Shown in pieces: positions 40,495 to 49,644 of a stretch of 64,000 bases of DNA. The notes beneath the pieces were generated by a model. The model did no database searches, was not told the DNA's origin, and saw only the letters and a program-made list of their open reading frames with translations. Source of the stretch: Microbacterium sp. W4I4 (lineage in GTDB: Bacteria > Actinomycetota > Actinomycetes > Actinomycetales > Microbacteriaceae); NCBI RefSeq assembly GCF_030816235.1, contig NZ_JAUSXT010000001.1, forward strand, positions 1,798,001 to 1,862,000, in the 5' to 3' direction. The position numbers and the translations under genes are program-made. The number at the start of each line of letters is the position of its first letter. Within the stretch, counting starts at the first letter, position 1.

Positions 40495-41407
40495 CGGGGC
40501 GCGTGCCGTTCATCAGCAGGCCGCGCAGCGCTTCGGCGATCCGCGGCGCGTCGTCTGCGTCGGCGTCCGCGATCCCCACCGCATAGCGGAACACCACGCT
40601 CTGCCCTGCCGCCACGCGCAGCTCCTCGCTGAAGAACGGTGCCGGATTCAGCGCGGCGTACTCCTCCGAGCGGGCGAACCACTGCGGCGGGTGGTGCGGG
40701 TTGTCCGCAGCATCCGTCATCACGATCAGCGAGGTGGCGTCGACGGCATCGTGACGCCCCACGAACCCCATCCACTCGTGACGCTGCCCGCGCACATCCG
40801 AGCCGGTTCCGGTGCCCGTGGCGGTCACCAGGCGCCCCTCGGTGAACGAGCGGGGCCCACGCCAGAACAGGCCGCCGTAGCCGGCATTCTCGCGCCCGCG
40901 CGTGGTGGGCGAGCCGATCGAGATCGCGGCATCGGTCGTGTTGGTCATGGCGGTCTTGAAGGTGAGGGCCCAGGCGGTGTCGTCAAGGATCCGGGCGGTC
41001 ACCGTGCGGCGCTCGACGAACATCGGGCGTCCGCCCTCGGAGATCCACTCCAGGTCGTGGGAGAAAGTCGCGATGTGCCCTTCGACCGCCGCGACGGCCG
41101 TGTCGATGTGGGCCTGCGTGCCGTCGTTGGACAGTTGCACGTAGCCCTGGTCACGCAGATAGGTCGGCCCGCCCCAGAAGTTCTCGTCGTCGACGACCGG
41201 CAGCGACCAGGCGAGGCCCTTGTGCCAGACGTGGTCCCACGGGCGGAACAGGCTCACCACGTGGCCGGCGCGGGTGCGGATCGGGTCGAGGTAAGGCTTC
41301 GGCGACTCCAGCTGCACGGTGTCGGGCCGGGTCACGTAGCGGAACAGCTCGACGTCGCCGTCGGCGACCGACACCGCACGGTCGGTGCGGCTGAGCGTCA
41401 GTGCCAT
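40490..41407 (-). CDS. PmoA-like (DUF6807) protein
   Basis: A 305-residue protein of the family annotated as PmoA/DUF6807, often found beside Gfo/Idh enzymes in actinobacterial sugar clusters. Recognisable blocks: YLDPIRTRAGHVVSLFRPWDH, HVWHKGLAWS, ENFWGGPTYLRDQGY and RGPRSFTEGRLVTA. The His-rich pattern (RPWDHVWHKG) suggests an active or metal site. The name does not imply methane oxidation. A role in sugar ring or glycoside chemistry with the Gfo/Idh partner is inference. Confidence 0.72.
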   Translation of the reverse strand: MALTLSRTDRAVSVADGDVELFRYVTRPDTVQLESPKPYLDPIRTRAGHVVSLFRPWDHVWHKGLAWSLPVVDDENFWGGPTYLRDQGYVQLSNDGTQAHIDTAVAAVEGHIATFSHDLEWISEGGRPMFVERRTVTARILDDTAWALTFKTAMTNTTDAAISIGSPTTRGRENAGYGGLFWRGPRSFTEGRLVTATGTGTGSDVRGQRHEWMGFVGRHDAVDATSLIVMTDAADNPHHPPQWFARSEEYAALNPAPFFSEELRVAAGQSVVFRYAVGIADADADDAPRIAEALRGLLMNGTRPD

Positions 41408-41548
41408 CGCACGGTCTCCTCACATGGTGTTCTTCATCGGGGGCGATCTCGAGCGTACGGCGTGCGGGCAACGCCGTGATGACACACGACACGGAACGCT
41501 CTCCGGCCCGCACCCACCGTAGGCTCGTCTCCGACAGCAGGAGGACGG

Positions 41549-42538
41549 ATGCCGCGGGCGAAGATCACCGAGGTCGCCCGCGAGGCGGGAGTCTCACTGT
41601 CGACCGTGTCGCGCGTCATGAACGGCAACCCCACGGTCGACGCCGCGCTGGCGGAGCGGGTGCGCGAGGTCGCCGCCCGTCTCGGCTACTCGGCCAATCC
41701 GCTCGCCCGCAGTCTGGTGCTCGGGCGCACGCAGACGATCTCGGTCGTGGTCCCCGATCTCGCCAACCCGACCTTCCAGGCGATCCTGCGCGGGCTCAGT
41801 CACGCAGCCTCCAAGGACGGCTACCACGTGCTGATCTCCGACACCGAGGAGCGCGTGGAGGACGAGCAGGAGATCGCCGTCACGACCCGGCGGCGCACCG
41901 ATGGCGTGATCCTCTGCGCGCCCCGCCTCCCCCAGGACGAGCTGTCCGCCCTGCTCCCCGCGATCGGGCCGGCGGTCGTCATCAACCGTCCGCCGCAGCC
42001 CGAGGTGCCGACGGTGTCCGCCGACTACGGCGTCGCGACCGCCGGGCTCATCGCCCATCTGCAGTCGCTCGGACATCGACGCCTCGCGTTCCTGTCGGGG
42101 GCGGTACGCAGCGCATCGGGTGAGGCCCGCCGACGCGCCATCGCCGCGGCATCCGACGCGGATCCCGCACTGGAGGTCGTCGAGATCAGCGCCGGGGTCG
42201 ACTTCGACAGCGGCGCCGCAGCAGCCGATGCAGTGCTCGCGAGCGGCGCGACCGCCGCCCTCGCATTCAACGACCTCGTCGCGATGGGACTGCTCTCGGC
42301 GGTCACGAGCCGCGGCGTGCGGGTTCCCGACGACCTGTCGATCGCCGGGTTCGACGACATCCCCTTCTCCGCCTACACGAGTCCTCCGCTGACGACGGCG
42401 TCCGTCCCCGCCGCCGATCTGGGCGAGCGCGCCTGGGCCGCCATGCACGCCCTGCTCTCCGGCGGCGAGCCGGAGACCGACGTGACCCTCGCACCGCAGA
42501 TCGTCGTGCGCGCGAGCACCGCACCCGCCGCGCACTGA
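41549..42538 (+). CDS. LacI-family regulator (hexuronate module)
   Basis: A 329-residue LacI repressor. The helix-turn-helix is at residues 5-25 (ITEVAREAGVSLSTVSRVMN), the hinge ANPLARSLVLGRTQTISVVV, then the effector domain (VVPDLANPTFQAILRGLSH, DGVILCAPR, SIAGFDDIPFSAYTSPPLTT). CAGGAGG precedes the ATG. It is divergent from the PmoA-like gene and precedes the oxidoreductase-dehydratase operon, whose promoter carries AAACGTTT. Confidence 0.88.
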   Translation: MPRAKITEVAREAGVSLSTVSRVMNGNPTVDAALAERVREVAARLGYSANPLARSLVLGRTQTISVVVPDLANPTFQAILRGLSHAASKDGYHVLISDTEERVEDEQEIAVTTRRRTDGVILCAPRLPQDELSALLPAIGPAVVINRPPQPEVPTVSADYGVATAGLIAHLQSLGHRRLAFLSGAVRSASGEARRRAIAAASDADPALEVVEISAGVDFDSGAAAADAVLASGATAALAFNDLVAMGLLSAVTSRGVRVPDDLSIAGFDDIPFSAYTSPPLTTASVPAADLGERAWAAMHALLSGGEPETDVTLAPQIVVRASTAPAAH

Positions 42539-42577
42539 CCGCCCCTGTCTCCGACCATGACCCGCGTGATAGCCTGA

Positions 42578-42589
42578 GAAAACGTTTCC
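42578..42589. promoter_or_regulatory. LacI-type operator, GAAAACGTTTCC
   Basis: A near-palindrome centred on AACGTT, 18 bases upstream of the Gfo/Idh gene start and directly after the LacI gene. It fits repression of the hexuronate module by the adjacent LacI protein. Confidence 0.55.
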
Positions 42590-42607
42590 TGAGATCTGGA
42601 GTCATCG

Positions 42608-43957
42608 ATGCCACGCCTTCGATATGCCCTTGCCGGAGCCGGTCACCGCGCACAGATGTATGTCGGCGCGATCATCGGCGAGCACCGCGAGCGGGCCGAG
42701 CTCGTCGCCATCTGCGAGCCGAACCCGGTGCGCGCCGAGATCCACGCCCGCGCAGTGGTCGACGCCGGCGATCCCGCTCCCCGCATCGGCGCACCGGACC
42801 AGCTCGAGCAGCTGATCCGCGAGGAGAAGGTCGACCGTGTCATCATCACGGCGCGCGACGACCTGCACGCCGAGCTCATCGTTCGCTCCCTCGAGGCCGG
42901 TGCCGATGTCGTCGTCGAGAAGCCGTTGACCATCGACGCCCCCAGTGCCGCGCGCATCGAAGAGGCCGTCGCCCGCACCGGCCGACAGGTCGTGCTCACC
43001 TTCAACTACCGCTACTCGCCGCGCAACAGCGCGCTGCGGCAGGTGCTGCAGGACGGCGAGATCGGCGAGATCACCTCGATCGACTTCTCGTGGATGCTGG
43101 ACACGAACCACGGCGCCGACTACTTCCGCCGCTGGCACCGCGAGAAGAAGAATTCCGGCGGGCTGCTCGTGCACAAATCCAGCCACCACTTCGACCTGGT
43201 CAACTGGTGGCTGCGCTCGCAGCCGCGCCGCGTGTTCGCATCCGGTGGTCTGCGCTTCTACGGCGCCGAGAACGCGGCGGCCCGTGGCCTCGGCGACCGC
43301 CCCGCACGCGGAACCCACGACGACGGCGACCTGTTCGAGCTGGATCTGCGCAAGGATCCGCGACTGAAGGCGCTGTACCTGGATGCCGAGCAGCACGACG
43401 GCTATCTGCGCGACCGCGACGTGTTCAGTGAGGGCATCACGATCGAGGACAACCTCGCCCTGATCGTCGACTACGCCTCGGGGGCGACGCTGTCGTATTC
43501 GCTCAATGCGCACTCGCCGTGGGAGGGCTACCGGGTCGCTGTGAACGGCACCCTCGGCCGCGCCGAGCTGACGGTCGTCGAGCGCGGCGCCGTGCTCGCC
43601 GGCGAAGGGCTGCACCCGGCGATCGACCCGAGCCTGACGGGCGCTGACCGCCCCACGAGCCTGCGCCCCGAGGGCGAGCACCTGATCGTGCAGAAGCACT
43701 GGGGCGAGGCGTACGAGGTGCCCATCCCCGGAGACTCCGGCGGTCACGGCGGCGGTGATGTGCTGCTGCTGAACGACGTCTTCGTCGGCCCGGGCGAGGA
43801 CCCGCTGGCGCGCCCGGCGGACTGGAGCGACGGCATCCGCTCGATCGCCGTCGGCATCGCCGGCAACCGATCACTGGAGACCGGGATGCCGGTGCAGGTC
43901 GCCGACCTCGGCGTCCACCTGCTCGAGAACGCCGACGAGGGACGAGGCGCACGATGA
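42608..43957 (+). CDS. Gfo/Idh/MocA-family oxidoreductase, long form
   Basis: A 449-residue member of the Gfo/Idh family with an extended C-terminus. N-terminal Rossmann segment YALAGAGHRAQMYVGAI, EKPLTI, then the catalytic region GGLLVHKSSHHFDLVNWWL. The insertion GGLRFYGAENAAARGLG is typical of the larger subgroup. First gene of a tightly overlapping operon with the dehydrogenase, KdgD-like and dehydratase genes. Likely acts on a sugar acid or glycoside; exact reaction unknown. Confidence 0.82.
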   Translation: MPRLRYALAGAGHRAQMYVGAIIGEHRERAELVAICEPNPVRAEIHARAVVDAGDPAPRIGAPDQLEQLIREEKVDRVIITARDDLHAELIVRSLEAGADVVVEKPLTIDAPSAARIEEAVARTGRQVVLTFNYRYSPRNSALRQVLQDGEIGEITSIDFSWMLDTNHGADYFRRWHREKKNSGGLLVHKSSHHFDLVNWWLRSQPRRVFASGGLRFYGAENAAARGLGDRPARGTHDDGDLFELDLRKDPRLKALYLDAEQHDGYLRDRDVFSEGITIEDNLALIVDYASGATLSYSLNAHSPWEGYRVAVNGTLGRAELTVVERGAVLAGEGLHPAIDPSLTGADRPTSLRPEGEHLIVQKHWGEAYEVPIPGDSGGHGGGDVLLLNDVFVGPGEDPLARPADWSDGIRSIAVGIAGNRSLETGMPVQVADLGVHLLENADEGRGAR

Positions 43958-44877
43958 GCCGCATCGTCGTCACCGGCGGCGCCGGGCGGCTCGGCCGCAG
44001 TCTGGTCGCCGGACTCGCCGAACGCGGTCACGAGGTCGTCTCCTTCGACCGCGCGGTCTCCGACGTCCCGCAGCTCGCCGACGCGCAGCAGTTGGCGATC
44101 GACCTGACGGATGCGGATGCCACGGCATCCGCCCTGCAGGAGGCGCAGGCCGACGCCGTGATCCACCTCGCTGCGATCGCCGTGCCGTTCAGCGCACCGG
44201 AGGACGTCATCCTGCGCACCAACGCCGCCCTTGCCATGAGCGTGCTGGGCGGTGCCGTGCGCGCCGGAATCGGCCGCATCGTTGCCGCGTCGAGCCTGAC
44301 CGTGCTCGGCTACGGGACATCCGGCTGGCTGCCCGATCGCTTCCCCCTCGACGAGCAGACCGCACCGAAGCCCTCGCACGCCTACGCGCTCTCGAAGCAC
44401 CTGGTCGAGCAGACCATGGCCATGCTGCAGCGCCAGCGCGACGACATCCGATTCGCCTCCTTCCGTCCCTGCTACGTGATCGCTCCCGAGGAATGGCGCG
44501 GTGCGCCGACCCAGCAGGGGCACACGGTGCGCGAGCGCCTGGACGAGCCCGCACTGTCCGCCCCCGCGCTGTTCAACTACGTGGACGCGCGCGACGTCGC
44601 CGACTTCACCGACACCCTGCTGCAGGCCATGCCGGAGATCCCCAACGGCGAGACCTTCATCGTCGGCGCCGATGACGCGCTGGCCCGTGAGCCGCTGGCA
44701 GACCTGCTCCCCCGCTTCGTGCCGGGCAGCGACGAGCTCGCCTCTGTGCTCACCGGCACCGCACCCGCGTTCTCGAGCGCGAAGGCCCGTCGGCTGCTCG
44801 GCTGGCGCCCCGAGCGGTCCTGGCGCACCGAACTCGCACCCCACCCGCACACCCCGACCCAGGGAGCTCCGGCATGA
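43954..44877 (+). CDS. NAD-dependent epimerase/dehydratase-type enzyme, possible uronate dehydrogenase
   Basis: A 307-residue extended SDR. The dinucleotide motif is VVTGGAGRLGRSL, the acidic tip DLTD, HLAAIAVPF, SSLTVLGYG with the catalytic Ser/Thr region, and catalytic YALSK. ATG overlaps the upstream stop. Its place just before a KdgD-like gene and an enolase-superfamily dehydratase suggests oxidation of a hexuronate to the aldaric acid lactone, the first step of the oxidative uronate pathway. It is somewhat longer than known uronate dehydrogenases, so another sugar substrate is possible. Confidence 0.75.
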   Translation: MSRIVVTGGAGRLGRSLVAGLAERGHEVVSFDRAVSDVPQLADAQQLAIDLTDADATASALQEAQADAVIHLAAIAVPFSAPEDVILRTNAALAMSVLGGAVRAGIGRIVAASSLTVLGYGTSGWLPDRFPLDEQTAPKPSHAYALSKHLVEQTMAMLQRQRDDIRFASFRPCYVIAPEEWRGAPTQQGHTVRERLDEPALSAPALFNYVDARDVADFTDTLLQAMPEIPNGETFIVGADDALAREPLADLLPRFVPGSDELASVLTGTAPAFSSAKARRLLGWRPERSWRTELAPHPHTPTQGAPA

Positions 44878-45774
44878 ACTTCGACGGCATCCTCTTCTTC
44901 CCCGTCACCCCTTTCACCGCCGACGGCGCGATCGATCACGAGCTGCTCGCCCAGCATGTCGACCGCGGCGTCGCCGCCGGCGCCGGGGGCGTTTTCCCCG
45001 GCCTGCGGCACGGGCGAGTTCCACGCCCTGTCGGCCGGCGAGGCGGCATCCGTGGTCCGCACCGCCACCGACGCCGTGGCCGGCCGGGTGCCCGTGATCG
45101 CCGGAGCCGGTGGCACGCTCGGGCACGCGATCGAGGTCGCGAAGGCGGCGTCGGATGCCGGAGCCGACGGACTGCTCGTGCTGCCGCCGTACATGGTCGG
45201 CGGAACCCAGGCGGGCCTGATCTCCTACGTGGAGCAGATCGCTGCGGCATCCGATCTGCCCGTCATCGTCTACCACCGCGGCATCGCGCAGTACACCGTC
45301 GACTCGATGCGTCGTCTGGCACAGAACCCCCGTGTGGTCGGATTCAAGGACGGCACCGGCGACATCGGCGCCGCCCAGCTGATCGTCCGCGCGGTCGCCG
45401 ATGAGGGCAGGGCGGACTTCGCGTTCTTCAACGGTCTGCTCACCGCCGAGCTCACCCAGGCCGCCTACCGCGGCATCGGCATCCCGCTGTACTCCTCGGC
45501 CGCCTTCGCGATGATCCCCGACGTGGCGAACGCCTACTACCGGGCCTACGTCGACGGCGACGAGGCACGCCGGCTCGAGCTGCTCGACGGCTTCTACCGG
45601 CCGCTGGTCGGCCTGCGCGATGAGACCCCGGGCTTCGGCGTCTCGCTGATCAAGACGGGCCTGCGGCTGCAGGGGATGCCGGTCGGCTCCGTGCGCGCGC
45701 CGCTCGTCGACCCGACGCCCGACCAGGAGCGCCGACTCGCCGAGATCCTCGAGGCCGGGCGCGCCCTGCTGTGA
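44874..45774 (+). pseudogene. kdgD: 5-dehydro-4-deoxyglucarate dehydratase (KdgD-like) with a frameshift
   Basis: The first frame gives MNFDGILFFPVTPFTADG and VAAGAGGVFP; the second continues with ACGTGEFHAL, VIAGAGGTLGHAIEVAK, LVLPPYMVGG, VIVYHRGIAQYT and GFKDGTGDI (Schiff-base lysine). All are standard for the KdgD branch of the dihydrodipicolinate synthase family. One surplus base at 44995-45002 (TTTTCCCCGG run) breaks the frame; total length is 3n+1. The intact enzyme would make 2-oxoglutarate semialdehyde with loss of CO2 and water. Since the operon is otherwise intact, a sequencing error is quite possible. ATG and terminal overlaps with both neighbours are preserved. Confidence 0.82.
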
Positions 45775-46853
45775 GCACGATCGCCCGGTTCGAGGCCCGA
45801 CTGCTGCGGGTGCCGTTGACACGCCCCTGGGGCGCGGACGTCACCTCGGTCGGCGTCATCGAGACGCACGTCGTGCGCGCAGACGGCGCCGAGGGATGGG
45901 GCTTCTCGTGGACGCCGCAGATCGGCGCCGAGGCCGTGCAGGCACTCCTCGCGCATGACATCGCGGCCGCCGCGATCGGTCGCTCGGCCGTGCCCGGCGA
46001 GGCATGGCAGGGCCTGTGGGAGCACCTGCACGAGGCCGGCGGCGGGGGCATCACGACCATCGCGCTCGCGGGCCTGGACCTGGCGCTGTGGGATGCCGAG
46101 GCCCGCAGCCGCTCGCTGCCGGTGTCGTCGCTGCTGGGCCGCCACCGCGATTCCGTGCGCGCCTACGGCTCGGGCGTGAACCTGCACTACTCGCTGGACG
46201 AGCTCACCGCACAGGTGCGGCGGTGGACGGATGCCGGATTCGCGGCCGTGAAGATCAAGGTCGGCCGCCCCTCACTGGAGGAGGATCTGGAGCGCGTGGC
46301 CGCCGTGCGCGACGTGCTCGGGCCGGACCGCGAGCTGATGATCGACGCCAACCAGCGCTGGGACCTCGACCGCGCGACACGCTCGATCGATGCGCTCTCG
46401 GCGTTCGAGCTCTCCTGGATCGAGGAGCCGCTGCGCGCCGACGATCTTGCAGGGCACACCGAACTCGCCCGCCGCCTGGCCGGCTCCAGCGCCGTCCCCA
46501 TCGCGCTGGGTGAGAACGTGCACACCGCGCACCGCTTCGGGGACTTCCTGCGGGCGGGCGCCGCGCAGATCGTGCAGCCGAACATCGTGCGTGTCGGCGG
46601 CATCACGCCGTTCCGGCGCATCGCCGACCTCGCCGAGCAGCACGGCGCGGCTCTGCATCCGCACCTGCTGCCCGAGCTGTCGGGACAGCTGGCACTCACC
46701 CTGCCCGGCACCGTCGCAGAGCCCTGGACGGAGGATGTCGAGGACGCCGGCTTCGGCGAGCTCGGCGCCCTCGCAGAGCCCTCGCCCGTGGCGGTCCGCG
46801 ACGGCAGACTCACCGAGACCGTGCACGTCGGGCTCGGCATCCGCTTCCGCTGA
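45771..46853 (+). CDS. Mandelate racemase/enolase-superfamily dehydratase or cycloisomerase
   Basis: A 360-residue enolase-superfamily enzyme. The N-terminal capping domain begins RLLRVPLTRPWGADV. The barrel shows KIKVG (base lysine), metal ligands in MIDANQRWD, WIEEPL and ALGENVH, and HPHLLPELS near the end. GTG start overlapping the KdgD stop. By context it likely acts on galactarate or its lactone, as a dehydratase or galactarolactone cycloisomerase, upstream of KdgD. Superfamily is certain; substrate is not. Confidence 0.82.
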   Translation: MSTIARFEARLLRVPLTRPWGADVTSVGVIETHVVRADGAEGWGFSWTPQIGAEAVQALLAHDIAAAAIGRSAVPGEAWQGLWEHLHEAGGGGITTIALAGLDLALWDAEARSRSLPVSSLLGRHRDSVRAYGSGVNLHYSLDELTAQVRRWTDAGFAAVKIKVGRPSLEEDLERVAAVRDVLGPDRELMIDANQRWDLDRATRSIDALSAFELSWIEEPLRADDLAGHTELARRLAGSSAVPIALGENVHTAHRFGDFLRAGAAQIVQPNIVRVGGITPFRRIADLAEQHGAALHPHLLPELSGQLALTLPGTVAEPWTEDVEDAGFGELGALAEPSPVAVRDGRLTETVHVGLGIRFR

Positions 46854-46872
46854 CGCGCCCGCACTTCAGACA

Positions 46873-46884
46873 GAAAGCGCTTTC
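46873..46884. promoter_or_regulatory. LacI-type operator, perfect palindrome GAAAGCGCTTTC
   Basis: A perfect 12-bp palindrome 15 bases upstream of the GH35 start codon. It shares the AAGCGCTT core with the site downstream of the ABC operon promoter. Confidence 0.65.
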
Positions 46885-46899
46885 CGATACGCTGAGGTC

Positions 46900-48666
46900 A
46901 TGACCTCCCGCTTCGTGATCGGCGAGACCGATTTCCTTCTCGACGGCGCCCCGCACCGCATCATCTCCGGTGCCATGCACTACCCCCGCGTGCACCCGGA
47001 TCTGTGGCGCGACCGCATCCGCAAGGCGCGCCTGATGGGCCTGAACACCATCGAGACCTACGTCGCCTGGAACGCGCACGAGCCTGTCAAGGGCCAGTGG
47101 CGTCAGGACGGCGACGTCGACCTCGGCCGCTTCCTCGACATCGTCGCCGAGGAGGGCATGCACGCGATCGTGCGCCCCGGCCCGTACGTCTGCGCCGAGT
47201 GGCACAACGGCGGCCTGCCCACCTGGCTGACGGCCGACAAGAGCATGAAGCTGCGCAGCAGCGATCCGGCGTATCTGGCCGAGGTCACCTCGTACCTCGA
47301 GAAGGTCAACGCGATCATCGCGCCCCGACAGATCGACCGCGGCGGCAGCGTGATCCTCGTGCAGATCGAGAACGAGTACGGCGCGTACGGCGCCGACAAG
47401 GACTACCTCGAAGCGCTGATCCGCGTCACGCGCGACGGCGGCATCACCGTGCCGCTCACGCAGGTCGACCAGCCCATCCCGCACATGCTCGAGAACGGCT
47501 CGCACCCCGAACTGCACAAGACCGGCTCCTTCGGCGGGCGCATCGACGAGCGTCTGGCCACGCTGCGGGAGTACCAGCCGACCGGGCCGCTGATGTGCAT
47601 GGAGTTCTGGTGCGGCTGGTTCGACCACTGGGGCGAGAAGCACCACACCACGGCATTCGCCGACAGTGCGGCGGACCTGGACCGACTGCTGGCGGCCGGG
47701 GCGTCCGTGAACATCTACATGGTGCACGGCGGCACGAACTTCGGCCTGACCGCAGGAGCCAACGACTCCGGACGCTACCTGCCGATGGTGACCAGTTACG
47801 ACTACGACTCCCCCATCACGGAGTCCGGCGACCTGACCGAGAAGTTCCACGCCTACCGCGAGGTGATCGCCAAGCACGCTCCGGTGCCCGATCTGCCGGT
47901 CGCGGAACCGGTCGCGGCCCCGACGCCGCGGGCCGAACTCGAGGCGGTCGCCGCCCCGCTCGACCTGGTCGCCACCGACCGCGGCGCCTTCGCGACGCCG
48001 CCGACGATGGACGAGCTCGGTTCCGATGTCGTGTTGGCGGAGTACACGACGGATGCCGCGGGCGCCGGTGTGCTCGAGGCCGAAGTGCGCGACTACGCCT
48101 GGGTCGAGCGCGACGGGACGGCGGTCGGACGCCTGCAGCGCACGATCGGCGAGCTGTCCCTGGCGATCCCCGCCGGACAGCAGCTGCGTCTGCTGGTCGA
48201 GGAGACCGGCCGGGTCAACTACGACCAGAAGATCGGCGAGGCCAAGGGCCTGATCGGCGTCCCGCTGCTGGACGGCACGGCCCTGGAGGGCCCGTGGCAC
48301 GTGCGCACCTTCGACGTCGCCGCCCTCGGCGCCGCGGTGTCGGATGCCACGGTGTCAGGCGCCGTGGCCGCGACCCCGATCGCGAACGGCCGTGCGACCG
48401 GGCCCGTCGGTCTGCGGGGGAGCTTCGACCTGGACGAGCCCGCCGACCTGTTCCTCGACACCGCCGGCTGGGGCAAGGGCTACGCCTGGGTGAACGGCTT
48501 CTTCCTGGGCCGCTACTGGCGTCGCGGCCCGCAGCGCACCCTGTACGTGCCGGGACCCGCCACGCGCGCAGGCCGCAACGACGTCGTCATCGTCGAACTC
48601 GAAGCCATGACGGATGCCACGGCGCGCTTCCTCGCGCGCCCCGATCTCGGACACGAGGTGGAGTGA
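46900..48666 (+). CDS. GH35 beta-galactosidase
   Basis: A 588-residue glycoside hydrolase of family 35. N-terminal barrel with ISGAMHYPRVHPDLWRDRI, NTIETYVAWNAHEP, RPGPYVCAEWHNGGLPTWL; the acid/base glutamate is in QIENEYGAYG and the nucleophile in LMCMEFWCGWFDHWG. C-terminal jelly-roll domains end with GKGYAWVNGFFLGRYW. No signal peptide, so it is cytoplasmic and would remove beta-galactose from imported pectin side-chain oligosaccharides. ATG is preceded by GCTGAGGTC. Confidence 0.9.
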   Translation: MTSRFVIGETDFLLDGAPHRIISGAMHYPRVHPDLWRDRIRKARLMGLNTIETYVAWNAHEPVKGQWRQDGDVDLGRFLDIVAEEGMHAIVRPGPYVCAEWHNGGLPTWLTADKSMKLRSSDPAYLAEVTSYLEKVNAIIAPRQIDRGGSVILVQIENEYGAYGADKDYLEALIRVTRDGGITVPLTQVDQPIPHMLENGSHPELHKTGSFGGRIDERLATLREYQPTGPLMCMEFWCGWFDHWGEKHHTTAFADSAADLDRLLAAGASVNIYMVHGGTNFGLTAGANDSGRYLPMVTSYDYDSPITESGDLTEKFHAYREVIAKHAPVPDLPVAEPVAAPTPRAELEAVAAPLDLVATDRGAFATPPTMDELGSDVVLAEYTTDAAGAGVLEAEVRDYAWVERDGTAVGRLQRTIGELSLAIPAGQQLRLLVEETGRVNYDQKIGEAKGLIGVPLLDGTALEGPWHVRTFDVAALGAAVSDATVSGAVAATPIANGRATGPVGLRGSFDLDEPADLFLDTAGWGKGYAWVNGFFLGRYWRRGPQRTLYVPGPATRAGRNDVVIVELEAMTDATARFLARPDLGHEVE

Positions 48667-49634
48667 TGACCGCGTACACCGCAGCCTTCGATTGGGCACG
48701 TCGGCATGTGCAGGCGGAGCGCCTGCCCACCGCCGTGCTGGGCATCGCGGATGCCGCTGGCATCGTCGCGCTGGACGGGTTCGGCGCGGCGACGGATGCC
48801 GTGTACCCGCAGTTCTCGGTCACGAAGGCGCTGGTCGGCATCACCGCCGCCCGCGCGGTGGAGCGCGGACTCCTCACGCTCGAGACCCCGCTTTCGGCGG
48901 CGCTTCCGGAGTTCGGCGCCGACCGTGACGACGTCGTGCGGCTGCGCCACCTGGTCAGCCACACGTCCGGCATCAGCGAACCCGAACTCGACACGGCCGT
49001 GCCGCTGCGCACCGAGCTGCTCAGCCGGGATCGCGACTTCCGTGCCGGCACCGCATCGCGGTACTCGACGATCGCCTTCGAGGGCATCGCGGCGCTCACC
49101 GAGCACGCGACCGGCGTCCCCTGGCACGAGGACACGTTCGCCTGGGCGCACTCCATCGGCGCCGACGGCCTCGCACTCGACCACGAGGGATCGATGGACG
49201 TGGTGGATGCCGCCGAGGCCGGGCTCGACATCGATCAGTTCCGCGCGAACCGGTCTGCGGGCGCCGGCCTGCTCGGCCGCGCCGAAGATCTGCTGCGCAT
49301 CGGCTCCGAACTGCTGCGCATCCACGCCGGCGAGACCGACGGCATCCTCGCCCCGGCGACGCTGCGGATGATGCTGCGCCCCCTCACCGGCGACATCCCG
49401 CGCCTGGATCCCTACCCGATCGAGCGCGGTCAGGACTGGGGCTTCGCGTTCAATCTGCGCACCCGCGCTCCCGGCCTGATCGACCGCGACACGTACGGCC
49501 ACGGCGGCTGGGCGGGCACCGAGTTCTGGGTGCACCCGAGCGCCGGGCGGTGCTGGGTGCTGCAGACCAATCGTGCCGAACGGCCGGGCGTCGATATCGA
49601 CGAACTCGACAATGCAGTCGTGAGCGAGCGGTGA
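48666..49634 (+). CDS. Serine hydrolase of the beta-lactamase/class C family
   Basis: A 322-residue protein with the beta-lactamase fold motifs SVTK (SxxK, residues about 51-54), a Tyr motif in RYSTIAFEG and HGG (YGHGGWAG) near the end. HLVSHTSGI is a family hallmark of the esterase/penicillin-binding group. No signal peptide is visible. ATG overlaps the GH35 stop. Members include esterases and amidases; in this locus an esterase removing acyl groups from oligosaccharides is plausible, but unproven. Confidence 0.8.
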   Translation: MTAYTAAFDWARRHVQAERLPTAVLGIADAAGIVALDGFGAATDAVYPQFSVTKALVGITAARAVERGLLTLETPLSAALPEFGADRDDVVRLRHLVSHTSGISEPELDTAVPLRTELLSRDRDFRAGTASRYSTIAFEGIAALTEHATGVPWHEDTFAWAHSIGADGLALDHEGSMDVVDAAEAGLDIDQFRANRSAGAGLLGRAEDLLRIGSELLRIHAGETDGILAPATLRMMLRPLTGDIPRLDPYPIERGQDWGFAFNLRTRAPGLIDRDTYGHGGWAGTEFWVHPSAGRCWVLQTNRAERPGVDIDELDNAVVSER

Positions 49635-49644
49635 TGAACGGACG

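Noticed and set aside
40490..41407. PmoA name taken as methane monooxygenase subunit
   Set aside because: The protein belongs to a soluble family that merely carries this label; it lacks membrane segments and stands in a sugar cluster.
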